Positions 1-8,477 of a stretch of DNA of 64,000 nt are shown one piece after another. A model generated the notes under the pieces. That model was not told where the DNA came from. It was given only the letters and a program-made list of their open reading frames with translations, and did not search any database. Source of the stretch: Streptomyces sp. Tue 6430 (GTDB taxonomy: Bacteria; Actinomycetota; Actinomycetes; Streptomycetales; Streptomycetaceae); contig JAKGSH010000010.1 in NCBI GenBank assembly GCA_021568835.1, positions 3,038,001 to 3,102,000 on the forward strand, written 5' to 3'. Position 1 is the stretch's first letter. Each line of letters begins with the position of its first letter. A program made the position numbers and the translations under genes.

Positions 1-1
1 G

Positions 2-733
2 CTCCCCGGCAACCCCCTGCACCGGGTGCACTGGGAGACGCCCAAGGCGGTGGAGGAACTGGACGTGCGCAGCGTCGCCACGCCCGCACAAGCGCGGGCG
101 CTGCTGGACGCGGTCCGCGCCCAGGGACCGCGCGGCGCTCACCTGGTCGCGTTCTTCGCATGCATCTACTACGCCGCCATGCGGCCGGAAGAAGTGTCCA
201 TGCTGAGCGCCGACCAGTGCGACCTCCCCGAGGAGGGATGGGGGCGGCTTCTGCTCGCCGGCGCCCGGCCGCAGGTGGGTTCCGCCTGGACGGATGACGG
301 GAAACCCTACGAGGAGCGGCAGTTGAAGCATCGCGCCCGCCGGGCGGTCCGGCCCGTGCCCATCCCTCCCGTCCTGGTCGCCATCCTGCGCACCCATCTC
401 GACACGTTCGGCACGACGTCCGAAGGACGCTTGTTCAGCGCCGTACGCGGCGGCCCCATCCGGTCTCAGGAGTACGGCGCGGCGTGGAAGGAGGCTCGCA
501 GGAAGGCGCTCACGGCCGCGCAGGTGGCTTCACCTCTGGCTGCCATCCCATACGACCTGCGGCATGCGTGCGTGTCTTTCTGGCTCCGCTCCGGGGTGAG
601 CCTTGCCGAGACCGCCCGCCGCGCAGGACAGAGCGTCGCCGTTCTCCAGCGCTACTACGCCAAGGTGCTGGACGGCGAGGAAGCGAAGATGAACGCGCTG
701 ATCGAGCAGGGGTTGGCGGAGCATGAGGGCTAA
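2..733 (+). CDS. Tyrosine site-specific integrase, 5' end outside the window
   Basis: C-terminal catalytic part of a tyrosine recombinase, the enzyme that inserts and excises an integrative element at an attachment site. The frame is open from base 2 with no convincing start, so the N-terminal DNA-binding region lies to the left. Visible catalytic motifs are the first Arg in YYAAMRPEEV, the H-x-x-R-type box in YDLRHACVSFW, and the Tyr nucleophile near the end in LQRYYAKV. The stop is followed by a small gene and then, about 620 bases away, by the 3' end of a tRNA-Ser gene. That is the usual arrangement for actinomycete integrative elements, whose integrase gene lies next to the att site. The family is clear; which element it belongs to cannot be seen. 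Confidence 0.9.
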   Translation, partial: LPGNPLHRVHWETPKAVEELDVRSVATPAQARALLDAVRAQGPRGAHLVAFFACIYYAAMRPEEVSMLSADQCDLPEEGWGRLLLAGARPQVGSAWTDDGKPYEERQLKHRARRAVRPVPIPPVLVAILRTHLDTFGTTSEGRLFSAVRGGPIRSQEYGAAWKEARRKALTAAQVASPLAAIPYDLRHACVSFWLRSGVSLAETARRAGQSVAVLQRYYAKVLDGEEAKMNALIEQGLAEHEG

Positions 734-895
734 GGGCCACGCCGCGCAAAGATCGAGAAGGCAGGCACCCGCTCGTTCCCTCTCCGATAGTCTCCCCGCG
801 CCAAGATCACTGAGCCCGAAGCCAGATTCGGGCCGGCTGCGCGACGGGGTTACGGGACTTCTCGGCTTACGTCGCCTCACGGACTGGAGAACACC

Positions 896-1216
896 ATGCC
901 CAGATGGGCCGTCATGCGAGCCCTCGGTCTGGCGGAACTTTCCAATTACACCGTCTACCGTGAGCTGGAGGGGACCGAAGCCGAAGCCCTGGCCGGGATG
1001 CTGCGCATCATCGACACCTTTGAGGACGCTGTCACCGCAGCGGGGCGTCGACGCCAGAGGAGACAGGTCTTCCGCGTCTCCGAACGCAGCTACTTCGTGC
1101 GCGTCGAAAACCGGATGTCTATCCATGAGGCTCACTTCATCCTCGCCGAGCTCATAGCTGACACCCACACCGACGGCCTCCCCAACGCCGCCGGTGGTTT
1201 GACGGAGACGCCGTGA
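896..1216 (+). CDS. Small hypothetical protein between integrase and tRNA-Ser
   Basis: A 106-residue protein I do not recognise. The ATG follows a GGAG ribosome site (ACTGGAGAACACC) at good spacing, and third positions are GC-rich. The chain is soluble, with a basic stretch (RRRQRRQ) near residue 50 and a C-terminal segment predicted to be helical (SIHEAHFILAELIADT). It sits inside the element border, between the integrase and the tRNA target, so it is probably cargo or an accessory gene of the integrated element. No function is proposed. Confidence 0.55.
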   Translation: MPRWAVMRALGLAELSNYTVYRELEGTEAEALAGMLRIIDTFEDAVTAAGRRRQRRQVFRVSERSYFVRVENRMSIHEAHFILAELIADTHTDGLPNAAGGLTETP

Positions 1217-1351
1217 TTCCTGGCCGCAGGTTGGCCGCACGCGCTGGTCAGAGGTGGGATACCGGCGAGCCGGGGTGAGACAAGGTCATGCGGAAGGGGT
1301 GCCGCTCCGGAGAGTGGCACCCCTTCTGACCTGCAACGTCTATGACCTGTG

Positions 1352-1438
1352 CGGAGGCGGTGAGATTCGAACTCACGGTGACATCGCTGCCACGACGGTT
1401 TTCAAGACCGTTCCCTTAGGCCGCTCGGGCACGCCTCC
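1352..1438 (-). tRNA. tRNA-Ser (anticodon UGA)
   Basis: On the minus strand the acceptor arms GGAGGCG and CGCCTCC pair. The anticodon loop reads CTTGAAA (anticodon UGA, decoding UCA-type serine codons), a long class II variable arm is present, and the T arm contains GTTCGAAT. The discriminator base is G, as expected for serine, and CCA is not encoded. The 3' end points toward the integrase, so the 3' half of this gene is the likely attachment core of the element on the left. Confidence 0.95.
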
Positions 1439-1521
1439 CCGCGTCGGCCTTGGCCGGACGACGCGGGGACAAGAGTAACGGGTGGCCGTGGGCGTGTGGC
1501 GCCCCGTGGGGACGCCGGGGC

Positions 1522-3027
1522 TCAGCTGTCGCCCTTGCGGGAGCCGAGGGTGAGGTCGACGGTGCGGGTCTTGCCGTCGCGCTCGTAGGTGATCGTGACC
1601 TTGTCGCCCGGCTTGTGGGTCCAGATCTCGCCGATGAGGGTCGGGCCGCTGTCGATCACCCTGTCGTCGAGCTTGGTGATCACGTCGCCGGGCTTGAGGC
1701 CGGCCTTGGCCGCGGGACCGCCCGCCTCGACGGCGGCGGCGCCGCCCGCGCCCTGGTCGGTGATCTTCGCGCCGCCCGTGGACTCCTCCAGGGAGACGGA
1801 GGCGCCGATCTTGGCGTACACCGGCTGCCCGTCCTTGATGAGTTCCTGGGCGACGTACTTGGCCTGGTTGATCGGGATGGCGAAGCCGAGGCCGATCGAG
1901 CCGGACTGCGTGGTGCCGCCCAGGCCGCCGCTGCCGGTGGACTGGATCGCGGAGTTGATGCCGATCACGTTGCCCTGGGCGTCGAGCAGGGGGCCGCCGG
2001 AGTTGCCCGGGTTGATGGAGGCGTCCGTCTGGAGGGCGCTCATGTAGGAGGAGGAGCTGCCGGTGCCGTCGGAGGAGGCGACGGGGCGGTTCTTCGCGCT
2101 GATGATGCCAGTCGTGACCGTGTTGGACAGGCCGAAGGGCGCGCCGATGGCGATCGTCGAGTCGCCGACGGCGACCTTGTCGGAGTCGCCGAGGGTGAGC
2201 GGCTTGAGGTCGGAGGGGGCGTTCTTCAGCTTGATGACCGCGACGTCGTAGCCCTGGGCGTGGCCGACGACCTCGGCGTCGTACTTCTTGCCGCTCGGGA
2301 AGGTGGCGGTCACCTTGCCGCCGTCGACCGCGTCGGCGACGACGTGGTTGTTGGTGACGATGTGGCCCTGGGTGTCGAAGACGAAGCCGGTGCCGGTGCC
2401 GCCCTCGCCGTCGCTGGACTCCGCCTGGATGGTGACCGTGGAGGGCAGGGCCTTGGCGGCGACGCCGGCGACGGTGCCCGGGTCGCGCTTGACGGAGCCG
2501 CCGCTGTCGGAGGCGGAGACGGTGGTCGAGCCGGTGTCGTCGTTCTTGGCGAGGGTGTAGCCGAGGCCGCCGCCGAGACCGCCCGCGACGAGGGCGGCGA
2601 CCAGGACGGCGGCGGCGAGTCCGCCGCGGCCGCGGCGGGCCTTGGGCGGGGCGGGCTGCTGGTGGGCGGCGCCCCAGACGGCGGGACCGGCTCCGGGGCC
2701 GCCGGGGTCGCCGGGGTGCGCCGAGTGCGCGCCGAAGCCGTCGTCGGCGTAGGCCGGGGCGGGCGGCTGCGGGGGCGGCCAGGCGGCGTCCGCCGGGGCG
2801 GCCGCGCCGGGGGCGGTGGGCGGCGGCCAGTCACCCTCGGGGGCGCTGCCCCGTGGGGCGTGGGGCGCGGCCGGCGGGGGCGTCGTCGGCAGTGGGGTGG
2901 TGGGCGCGCCGGCGTCGGGGGCGGCCTGCTGGGGGGAGGCCGTGGGAGACTCCACCGGCACGGGGGGTGCGGACGGGGCCGGGGGAACCGGGGTGCCCTC
3001 GTTGGTGCCCTCGTTCTCGGTGCTCAC
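1522..3027 (-). CDS. HtrA/DegP-type membrane-anchored serine protease with PDZ domain
   Basis: A 501-residue protease of family S1C (HtrA/PepD type) that degrades or processes misfolded envelope proteins outside the membrane. Residues 1-135 are a cytoplasmic Pro/Ala-rich tail. One membrane segment lies at about 137-158 after the basic stop KARRGRGG. The trypsin-like domain follows, with His228 in VTNNHVV, Asp261 in GYDVAVIKL and Ser343 in NPGNSGGP. A PDZ domain occupies roughly residues 400-495 (GLKPGDVITKLDDR). The triad is intact and the length is normal for actinobacterial homologues. The gene stands alone and is divergent from the downstream phosphodiesterase gene. Confidence 0.93.
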   Translation of the reverse strand: MSTENEGTNEGTPVPPAPSAPPVPVESPTASPQQAAPDAGAPTTPLPTTPPPAAPHAPRGSAPEGDWPPPTAPGAAAPADAAWPPPQPPAPAYADDGFGAHSAHPGDPGGPGAGPAVWGAAHQQPAPPKARRGRGGLAAAVLVAALVAGGLGGGLGYTLAKNDDTGSTTVSASDSGGSVKRDPGTVAGVAAKALPSTVTIQAESSDGEGGTGTGFVFDTQGHIVTNNHVVADAVDGGKVTATFPSGKKYDAEVVGHAQGYDVAVIKLKNAPSDLKPLTLGDSDKVAVGDSTIAIGAPFGLSNTVTTGIISAKNRPVASSDGTGSSSSYMSALQTDASINPGNSGGPLLDAQGNVIGINSAIQSTGSGGLGGTTQSGSIGLGFAIPINQAKYVAQELIKDGQPVYAKIGASVSLEESTGGAKITDQGAGGAAAVEAGGPAAKAGLKPGDVITKLDDRVIDSGPTLIGEIWTHKPGDKVTITYERDGKTRTVDLTLGSRKGDS

Positions 3028-3340
3028 AGCTCTTCTCCTCGGTCCACGGCTGTTTTTCTCGGTCGCACTCGGTCACGCTCGTTCACGCTTGTCGTCGACC
3101 CGGCGCGCTGCAGCTGTGCATGTGCTTTTGTACGTGTCAGCTTTTCCCACGGGCCGTCAGAGCACCATAAGCGGTGCCTGTGGGTCCGCGACCATTCTTT
3201 ATATGGTGCATGTTGCCGCATAAACAGCACATCACCGGAACATCTCATCGGGTTCTCACAGGGTTCTCAGACGGTCGCCCGCCGACGCCCTTGATCCCGC
3301 CCGCCGGACGCGTACCCCGCACCGGTGGCACCATGACGCG
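3028..3340. other. Intergenic region between divergent protease and phosphodiesterase genes
   Basis: 313 bases without a gene, holding the promoters of two divergent genes. There is an unusually AT-rich patch (CTTTATATGGTGCATG) around 3197-3212, and short repeats of the type CGGTCACGCTCGTTCACGC lie just upstream of the protease start. I cannot assign a named operator. Confidence 0.5.
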
Positions 3341-4180
3341 GTGACCCACGCACGGCAGCAGCAAGGCATCCAGGTCGTCGCCCACCGCGGGGCCTCCGAG
3401 GACGCCCCCGAACACACCCTGGCCGCGTACCGCAAGGCGATCGAGGACGGCGCGGACGCCCTCGAGTGCGACGTGCGGCTGACCGCGGACGGCCACCTCG
3501 TCTGCGTCCACGACCGCCGCGTCAACCGTACGTCCAACGGCCGCGGCGCGGTCTCCCAGCTGGAACTCGCGGACCTGACGGCCCTGGACTTCGGCTCCTG
3601 GAAGACGCGGGCGGCGCGGGAGGCCTGGAACACGCGCGACGAGGAGCCCGACTGGGAGGTGCGGCCGGAGGACCGGGACGCCACTTCCGTCCTCACCCTG
3701 GAACGGCTGCTGGAACTGGTCGCCGACGCGGGACGCCGGGTGGAGCTGGCCGTCGAGACCAAACACCCGACGCGCTGGGCGGGCCAGGTGGAGGAGCGGC
3801 TGCTGGTGCTCCTGAAGCGGTTCGGCCTGGACGCCCCCGCCACGGCCGACGCCTCCCCGGTGCGGGTGATGAGCTTCTCGGCGCGTTCACTGCATCGCGT
3901 GCGTGCCGCTTCGCCGACGCTGCCCACGGTGTACCTGATGCAGTTCGTCTCGCCCCGGCTGCGCGACGGCCGGCTGCCGGCGGGCGTGCGGATCGCGGGA
4001 CCCTCGATGCGGATCGTGCGCAGTCATCCCGCCTACGTGGAGCGGCTGAAGCGAGCCGGCCACCAGGTGCACGTGTGGACGGTGAACGAACCGGAGGACG
4101 TGGACCTCTGCGTCCGGCTGGGCGTCGACGCCATCATCACGAACCGTCCGCGCGGAGTGCTGGACCGACTGGGCCGCTGA
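3341..4180 (+). CDS. Glycerophosphodiester phosphodiesterase
   Basis: A 279-residue GDPD-family enzyme that hydrolyses glycerophosphodiesters to glycerol 3-phosphate and an alcohol. The catalytic signature is complete: His15-Arg16 in VVAHRGASEDAPEHT, Glu42 and Asp44 in LECDVR, and His57-Asp58 in VCVHDRR. The C-terminal HVWTVNEPED and DAIITNRPRGVL segments are typical of the barrel end. There is no signal peptide or membrane segment, so it is probably cytoplasmic. The GTG at 3341 follows ATGACGCG closely and gives the family's normal N-terminus just before the first strand. Confidence 0.93.
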   Translation: MTHARQQQGIQVVAHRGASEDAPEHTLAAYRKAIEDGADALECDVRLTADGHLVCVHDRRVNRTSNGRGAVSQLELADLTALDFGSWKTRAAREAWNTRDEEPDWEVRPEDRDATSVLTLERLLELVADAGRRVELAVETKHPTRWAGQVEERLLVLLKRFGLDAPATADASPVRVMSFSARSLHRVRAASPTLPTVYLMQFVSPRLRDGRLPAGVRIAGPSMRIVRSHPAYVERLKRAGHQVHVWTVNEPEDVDLCVRLGVDAIITNRPRGVLDRLGR

Positions 4181-4479
4181 GCGCTCCGGTCCCCCGGACG
4201 GCACCCTCACCGCTCCCGTAGGAAGAAACAGAAAGTCCCGGAAGCCCCACTGGCCCCATCCACACCCCTTGACCACAAGCGCCGCCTGAACCATCCTCGC
4301 TTCTCAGCCATACTGAAGAAATCCAGCCACACGACGACCTTCTGCTCACCAGGAGTGCTCCGGCGCATTCGCTCCGCGTTCGACCGTTGCGAGTGCGTCA
4401 CGGGACGGGGATTGGCCGGTTTCCGGTACAGGCCAAGGGGGCATCCACACCGTGGCGTGGGGCGAAGGAGGTCTCGGGG

Positions 4480-5031
4480 GTGGCGTTGGTGGTGGCACAA
4501 GAGGTGCCCACGTCGTCGAGCATGGCCGTATCCCATGGCCCTGCGGGCGTGGGTGAGGCGAGACACCGCATGCGCGATCAACTGCGTACGGGCGGGGTCT
4601 CGGAGGCGGTCATCGACGATGCCGTACTGATCCTTTCCGAACTTCTGAGCAACGCGTGCAAACACGGCCGTCCACTGGGCGACGCCCTGGCCGGGGACGG
4701 CGACGTGCGGGCCGCATGGCGGGTGGACCCCGCCGGCCGGCTGGTCGTCGAGGTGACCGACGGCGGCGGGCCGACCCGCCCGGCCCCGGCGACCCCCTCC
4801 GTCACGGCCCACGGCGGGCGCGGACTCAACATCATCACGGCGCTGGCCGACGACTGGGGCGTCCGGGACGACGCCCGCGGCGAGGTCACGGTGTGGGTCG
4901 TCGTCCACGCGGACGTGTACGACCCCGACGCGGGCTGCCGCCGGGACGACTTCGCCTCCCGGGTCGGGGCGCCACCGGTGGCCTCGATACCGGGCCTGGA
5001 CTTCGCGGACGCGTTCGACGACCTCGACTAG
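4480..5031 (+). CDS. RsbW-like ATP-binding (HATPase) regulatory protein
   Basis: A GHKL-fold ATP-binding protein of the anti-sigma/serine kinase type that is abundant in Streptomyces. The N box is VILSELLSNACKHG, the G1 region is VEVTDGGGP, and the later Gly-rich lid is HGGRGLNIITALADDWGV. There is no phospho-acceptor or sensor domain, so it resembles RsbW rather than a two-component kinase. A GTG at 4480 is preceded by AAGGAGG at 4465-4471 with an 8-base spacer. That fixes the start better than several upstream GTG/TTG codons, giving 183 residues. Its partner is not evident nearby. The stop codon is the first base of a MITE-like repeat. Confidence 0.82.
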   Translation: MALVVAQEVPTSSSMAVSHGPAGVGEARHRMRDQLRTGGVSEAVIDDAVLILSELLSNACKHGRPLGDALAGDGDVRAAWRVDPAGRLVVEVTDGGGPTRPAPATPSVTAHGGRGLNIITALADDWGVRDDARGEVTVWVVVHADVYDPDAGCRRDDFASRVGAPPVASIPGLDFADAFDDLD

Positions 5032-5267
5032 GGCTTGTCCGGCGGATCAGGTCGGAGGAAAGCGGCGGCGCCTTGGGGCCCGGGTGAGCGGGGCTGGTGC
5101 GTCCGGCTGCAAGGCGGAGGAGGGCGTCGACGCGATGGGGGTGCCCCCGCGCGAGCGCAGTCGAGCGTGGGGAGTCGGCAACCGACGACGACGCCGCTGG
5201 GGGCACCCTCTCCGGGGGAGGGGGTGCCTGGCCCCGCGTCTCCGGCATGATCCGCCGGACAGGCCCT
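5030..5267. mobile_element. MITE-like element with 20-bp terminal inverted repeats
   Basis: A 238-base non-coding segment bounded by AGGGCTTGTCCGGCGGATCA (5030-5049) and TGATCCGCCGGACAGGCCCT (5248-5267), which pair at 19 of 20 positions. Inside are further self-complementary tracts (GGGGGTGCCCCC, and GGGGGCACCCTC with GGAGGGGGTGCC). It starts exactly at the TAG stop of the upstream gene. Sequences with these ends are, to my memory, dispersed widely in Streptomyces intergenic regions. There is no transposase, so movement would be in trans. Read as RNA, it forms one long hairpin that could also end transcription. Confidence 0.75.
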
Positions 5268-5402
5268 CGGGCGAGGCGGACAGCGGAGGGGCAACGTCGG
5301 CTGTCCACAGGCCCGGTCGTCGTCCACAGGGTCCGGTGGCCGCCGGTGCGAACGGCTAGGCTCGCGCCAGTACCAGACGAGCCGTACCCGGGAGACACCC
5401 AG

Positions 5403-6368
5403 ATGGCCAAGAAGCGACCTCAGACGAAGGCCACGCGGCCGCAGCTCACCGAGGGAGAGATCCCGGTCGTCGGCGCGCGGGAGCCCTGCCCCTGCGGCAG
5501 CGGCCGCCGCTACAAGGCCTGCCACGGCCGGACCGCCGCCCACGCCGTGACCGAGCTGGTCCAGCGCCCCTTCGAGGGCCTGCCTGGCGAGGGCGACTGG
5601 GTGGCGCTGCGCGAACTGGTCCCGGCCGCCACGGTCGAACTGCCCCTGAAGGACGGCCTGCCCGAGGGCGTCCCCTCGGTCACGCTCGCCACGGTGCTGC
5701 CGATGGCCTGGCCGGCCCTGCGCCGCGACGACGGCTCGGTCCTCCTCGGACTGCAGAACGACACCCCCTCCGGCGACATCAGCCGTGACCTCGCCGACAC
5801 CCTCCTGCGGGCGCTGGCCGCGGAACCGGGCACGCCCGTGCAGGCCCGGCGCGCGCCGGCCGACGGTCCGCGGATGCAGGATCTGCTCGACCCGGAAGGC
5901 GTCTTCGAGCCAGTTGTGCACAGCGGGTTCGAGTTCTGGGTCCCGGACCCGGAGAACGCCGCGCCGGAGGTGGCCGCCTCCCTGGAGCGGGCCAACGCGG
6001 CGGCGATCCCGACCGTGAAGCTGACCGGCCTCGACGCCGCGTACTGGTGCGAGACCCCGGAGAAGAACCACCTGCGCTGGGTCATGCCGCATCCGGAGGA
6101 GCAGCTTCTGGACGCGCTCGCGCGACTGCACGCGGCGGGTCGGTCGAGCCTGGGCGAGGGCACCCGGCTGGTGGGCTCCTTCCGGGCGCACGGCCTGACC
6201 GTGCCCGTCTGGGACCTGCCGAGCGGGGTCTCGGCCGCGGACGTGGAGAAGCCGGCCGCCGAGTTCGCCGAGCGGCTCGCCACCGCGCTGGCCTCGGACG
6301 CCCCCCTGACGACCGACGAGCGCCGCGCGCGCGGAGGCCTGACCAACCGGCAGGTGACGCTGAGCTGA
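5403..6368 (+). CDS. SEC-C motif protein (DUF5926-like)
   Basis: A 321-residue soluble protein with an N-terminal zinc-binding SEC-C motif: Cys29, Cys31, Cys40 and His41 in CPCGSGRRYKACHG. The rest is an actinobacterial conserved domain without catalytic motifs I can name. The motif is shared with the tail of SecA, where it binds zinc and SecB or ribosomes, but this protein has no ATPase domain. The ATG at 5403 opens MAKKRPQTKATRP, a basic tail typical of the family. A strong hairpin terminator follows at 6384, so the gene is probably monocistronic. The biochemical role is unknown. Confidence 0.85.
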   Translation: MAKKRPQTKATRPQLTEGEIPVVGAREPCPCGSGRRYKACHGRTAAHAVTELVQRPFEGLPGEGDWVALRELVPAATVELPLKDGLPEGVPSVTLATVLPMAWPALRRDDGSVLLGLQNDTPSGDISRDLADTLLRALAAEPGTPVQARRAPADGPRMQDLLDPEGVFEPVVHSGFEFWVPDPENAAPEVAASLERANAAAIPTVKLTGLDAAYWCETPEKNHLRWVMPHPEEQLLDALARLHAAGRSSLGEGTRLVGSFRAHGLTVPVWDLPSGVSAADVEKPAAEFAERLATALASDAPLTTDERRARGGLTNRQVTLS

Positions 6369-6383
6369 CGCCCGGACACGTTG

Positions 6384-6419
6384 CGGTGCGGCGCGCCGGC
6401 CGGTCGGCGCGCCGCACCG
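6384..6419 (+). terminator. Hairpin terminator after SEC-C gene
   Basis: A perfect 14-bp stem (CGGTGCGGCGCGCC at 6384-6397, GGCGCGCCGCACCG at 6406-6419) with an 8-base loop, 15 bases after the stop codon. There is no T tract, as is common in Streptomyces. Confidence 0.75.
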
Positions 6420-6516
6420 GACCGGGCGGCGTGACTCCGCTCACAACTCCCTTTCGCACAAGGCGAGTCGACGCCATAAGCGCCGATCTGCCGGTGTCCG
6501 GAAAGCCGATGAAAAC

Positions 6517-6608
6517 ATGAGATCGAATTTGCCTGGAGCCGATCTCTTGTTACCGTTCCAACAGCCCGGTTGCTGGTGCATCCCCCGTCGCCAGCAACCG
6601 GGTCTTTT
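6517..6608 (+). ncRNA. Candidate small RNA or leader with two hairpins
   Basis: Two consecutive hairpins lie in a gene-free gap. The first has arms GAGATCG (6519-6525) and CGATCTC (6540-6546). The second has a perfect 12-bp stem CCCGGTTGCTGG (6565-6576) and CCAGCAACCGGG (6591-6602) followed by TCTTTT, a textbook intrinsic terminator on the plus strand. The preceding gene already has its own terminator, and the next plus-strand gene is almost 2 kb away. The second hairpin therefore most simply ends a short independent transcript. No conserved promoter could be identified and no known RNA family is recognised. A terminator of antisense transcripts is the alternative. Confidence 0.5.
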
Positions 6609-6677
6609 CATGCCCGGCCCCTCCCGGCCCCGCCACCTGGCGCGGTGCCCCGTGCCGGGACCGCCCGGCACGGTTCC

Positions 6678-7291
6678 TCAACTGCTTTCGCCCGCACCGG
6701 AGTTGCTGCCGGAACGCAACAGCAGCGGCCCCGCACCGGCAACCCGCGCGAACTCCGCCACCGCGGTGTACTCCGCGGGCCCGCCCCGGCTTCGTCCACG
6801 GGGTGTCTCACAGGTGCCCGGCTCGTCGTCGGCGCCCAGCGCGCATCGCGTCTGCACCGTGCGCCCGCCGGGCCCCAGGAAGCTCAGGGCGGCCTCCAGG
6901 ACGCTGCCGGTGGTGTTGCGGTAGTAGGTGCGCGCCCAGGTGTCCCCGCCCTGGGTGAGCACGCAGGTCTGCGCCTCGACGCCCTCGGGGAGGTGACCTC
7001 GGGACCGCAGCGGGCCGCGGTGGCCGTCCCGAGGCCGAGCAGCAGGGGCGTGCGGGAGGGTTCGACTGGGAGCGCCCCGGCGTCCGCACCGGGGCCGGCC
7101 GGCGGTCGGCCGGCGCGGTCGTCCGTGCCGGGGGCCACGTCCCGCCGCTCGGCCGGACGGGGTCCGTCGCCCGTCGGCCCCGCGGACGCCATCGCCAGGG
7201 GCAGGGCGATCACGCACACCACGGCGCCCACGAGGCCGAGGGGACGGAGCCATCGGGGGCCCGGGGGCGGTCCCCCGGAATGTCGCTGCAT
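6678..7291 (-). pseudogene. Secreted or membrane-anchored hypothetical protein, apparent frameshift
   Basis: The start at 7291 opens a protein with a basic N-terminus and a hydrophobic stretch (LGLVGAVVCVIALPLAMASA), which is a signal peptide or membrane anchor. This frame runs coherently to TAARCGPEVTSP. Sense then continues in the next frame with EGVEAQTCVLTQGGDTWARTYYRN through to GSNSGAGESS. Restoring one base at about 6985-6991 (a CCCCGAGGG run on the coding strand) joins the two halves into one protein of about 204 residues. Paired Cys residues after the anchor suggest an extracellular domain. The gene is either decayed or, more likely, hit by a one-base sequencing error. Function unknown. 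Confidence 0.7.
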
Positions 7292-7347
7292 GGTGCGGAA
7301 GATAACGAGCGAAGGCGGGCATCCCGTCCGGTGGGCGCCCGACACCC

Positions 7348-8012
7348 TCACAACTCGGGCGCGCTCACACCCGTACGAGTGAGGGCGTCGACGACGGCGT
7401 CCACCACGGCCTCCACATCGGGCACCCAGGGCGAGGCCGAACCGGACAGCGGCGCGCGCTCCCAGCGGACGTCCCCCAGGCCCGTCCGCGAGGGGGGCAG
7501 GGCGAGGTAGCCGCCCTCGCCGTGGAAGCGCAGCGAGCCGGGGACGAAGTCCTTGGCGTACAGCAGCTCGCCCAACTGCTCCATGGAGTAGGGCCGCACG
7601 AGGATCGACCAGCGGGTGTCCGAGGCGACCACCGGACCGAGGCGCATGCCCTGCCGGTCGAGCGCGACGAGCGCGCGGGAGGCCGCGAGGGCGGGCAGGC
7701 TGACCGCGCAGGGCGCCTTCCCGCCGGTGGCCAGGACGATCGGCGCCGTCGGACGGTTGGCCCACCACCAGCGGATCATGCGCGCGTCGGTGGTGGCCGT
7801 CAGAAGGCCGGGGTCGAAGGGATGGGCACCGGGCACCGAGCATTCCGGGTCGGGGCAGCCGCACCGGGAGGTCCCCCGTGGGTCCGCCGTCACGCCCGGG
7901 AGTACGGGCCACTGCCATTCCGTCGCGAAGGTGAGGGCCGCGTCGATCAGTTCAGGCCCCCGTCGCTGCGCCGGGACAGGAGCCTGCGTCGCCTTCCGAG
8001 GATCTCGCGCAT
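7348..8012 (-). CDS. Prim-Pol domain protein (bifunctional DNA primase/polymerase N-terminal type), N-terminal frameshift suspected
   Basis: A small actinobacterial protein with a stand-alone Prim-Pol-like domain: AALTFATEWQWPVLPGV, then a Cys-rich turn (SRCGCPDPECSVPGAHP), then MIRWWWANRPTAPIVLATG. Most such small proteins lack the helicase partner and have no proven enzymatic role. The downstream frame is open from a GTG at 8049, but that start has no ribosome site. The ATG at 8012 has AAGGA upstream and begins MREILGRRRRLL, the N-terminus I recall for this family. It joins the main frame only if one base is added in the C/G run at about 7956-7961. I therefore take 8012 as the real start. 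Confidence 0.75.
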
Positions 8013-8477
8013 GAGCGCTCGTTCCTTTCCGTTGCACCGCTGGCAACACCGTGGGTCACATCACACCATGTGTCGATCACTTCACTGTGCGTACCTGTTG
8101 GCGCATCACACCCCTGTCCGCGACAAGGGAAACCCCTGGGGGTCGAGCACTGGCTGCGCTTGCGCGGCCACTCCGTCCCCTACTGCGCCCATCTCGAACA
8201 TGGGCCTGGCGTGGGGTGGCGAAGTCTGGCGTTTTACCGTCCGCGTATTTCTCTCCGCCTCCACCACGGGAGGATGGGGCACGGTCGTCGGTGGCTAGGA
8301 CGCCGGAGCGGGTCACCAGGTTCCGAGTGGCTCCCGACGACCCCTGGTCCTCACCGAGTACGTACCCATCACGACCGCTGTGACGCTCCGTGGAGCAAAC
8401 CCAGTCGACCGCAGACACCCGTTGCCCGATGCAGTTTTCAGCCAACTTCGCTATTACGCAAGGGAGCCGGACGAAGC
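8013..8477. other. Intergenic region between divergent Prim-Pol and PP2C genes
   Basis: 465 bases with no coding sequence I can support. It must hold two divergent promoters. AT-rich patches occur at about 8235-8252 (GGCGTTTTACCG) and 8445-8460 (TTCGCTATTACGCAAG), the second about 20 bases before the PP2C gene. No operator family is recognised. Confidence 0.45.

Noticed and set aside
1352..1400. A second copy of the tRNA-Ser 3' end as attachment repeat in the window
   Set aside because: No repeat found between 1 and 1352. The other end must lie outside.
5297..5335. CTGTCCACA and TCGTCCACA before the SEC-C gene as DnaA boxes
   Set aside because: Neither is a perfect box and there are only two. 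Too weak to call a cluster.
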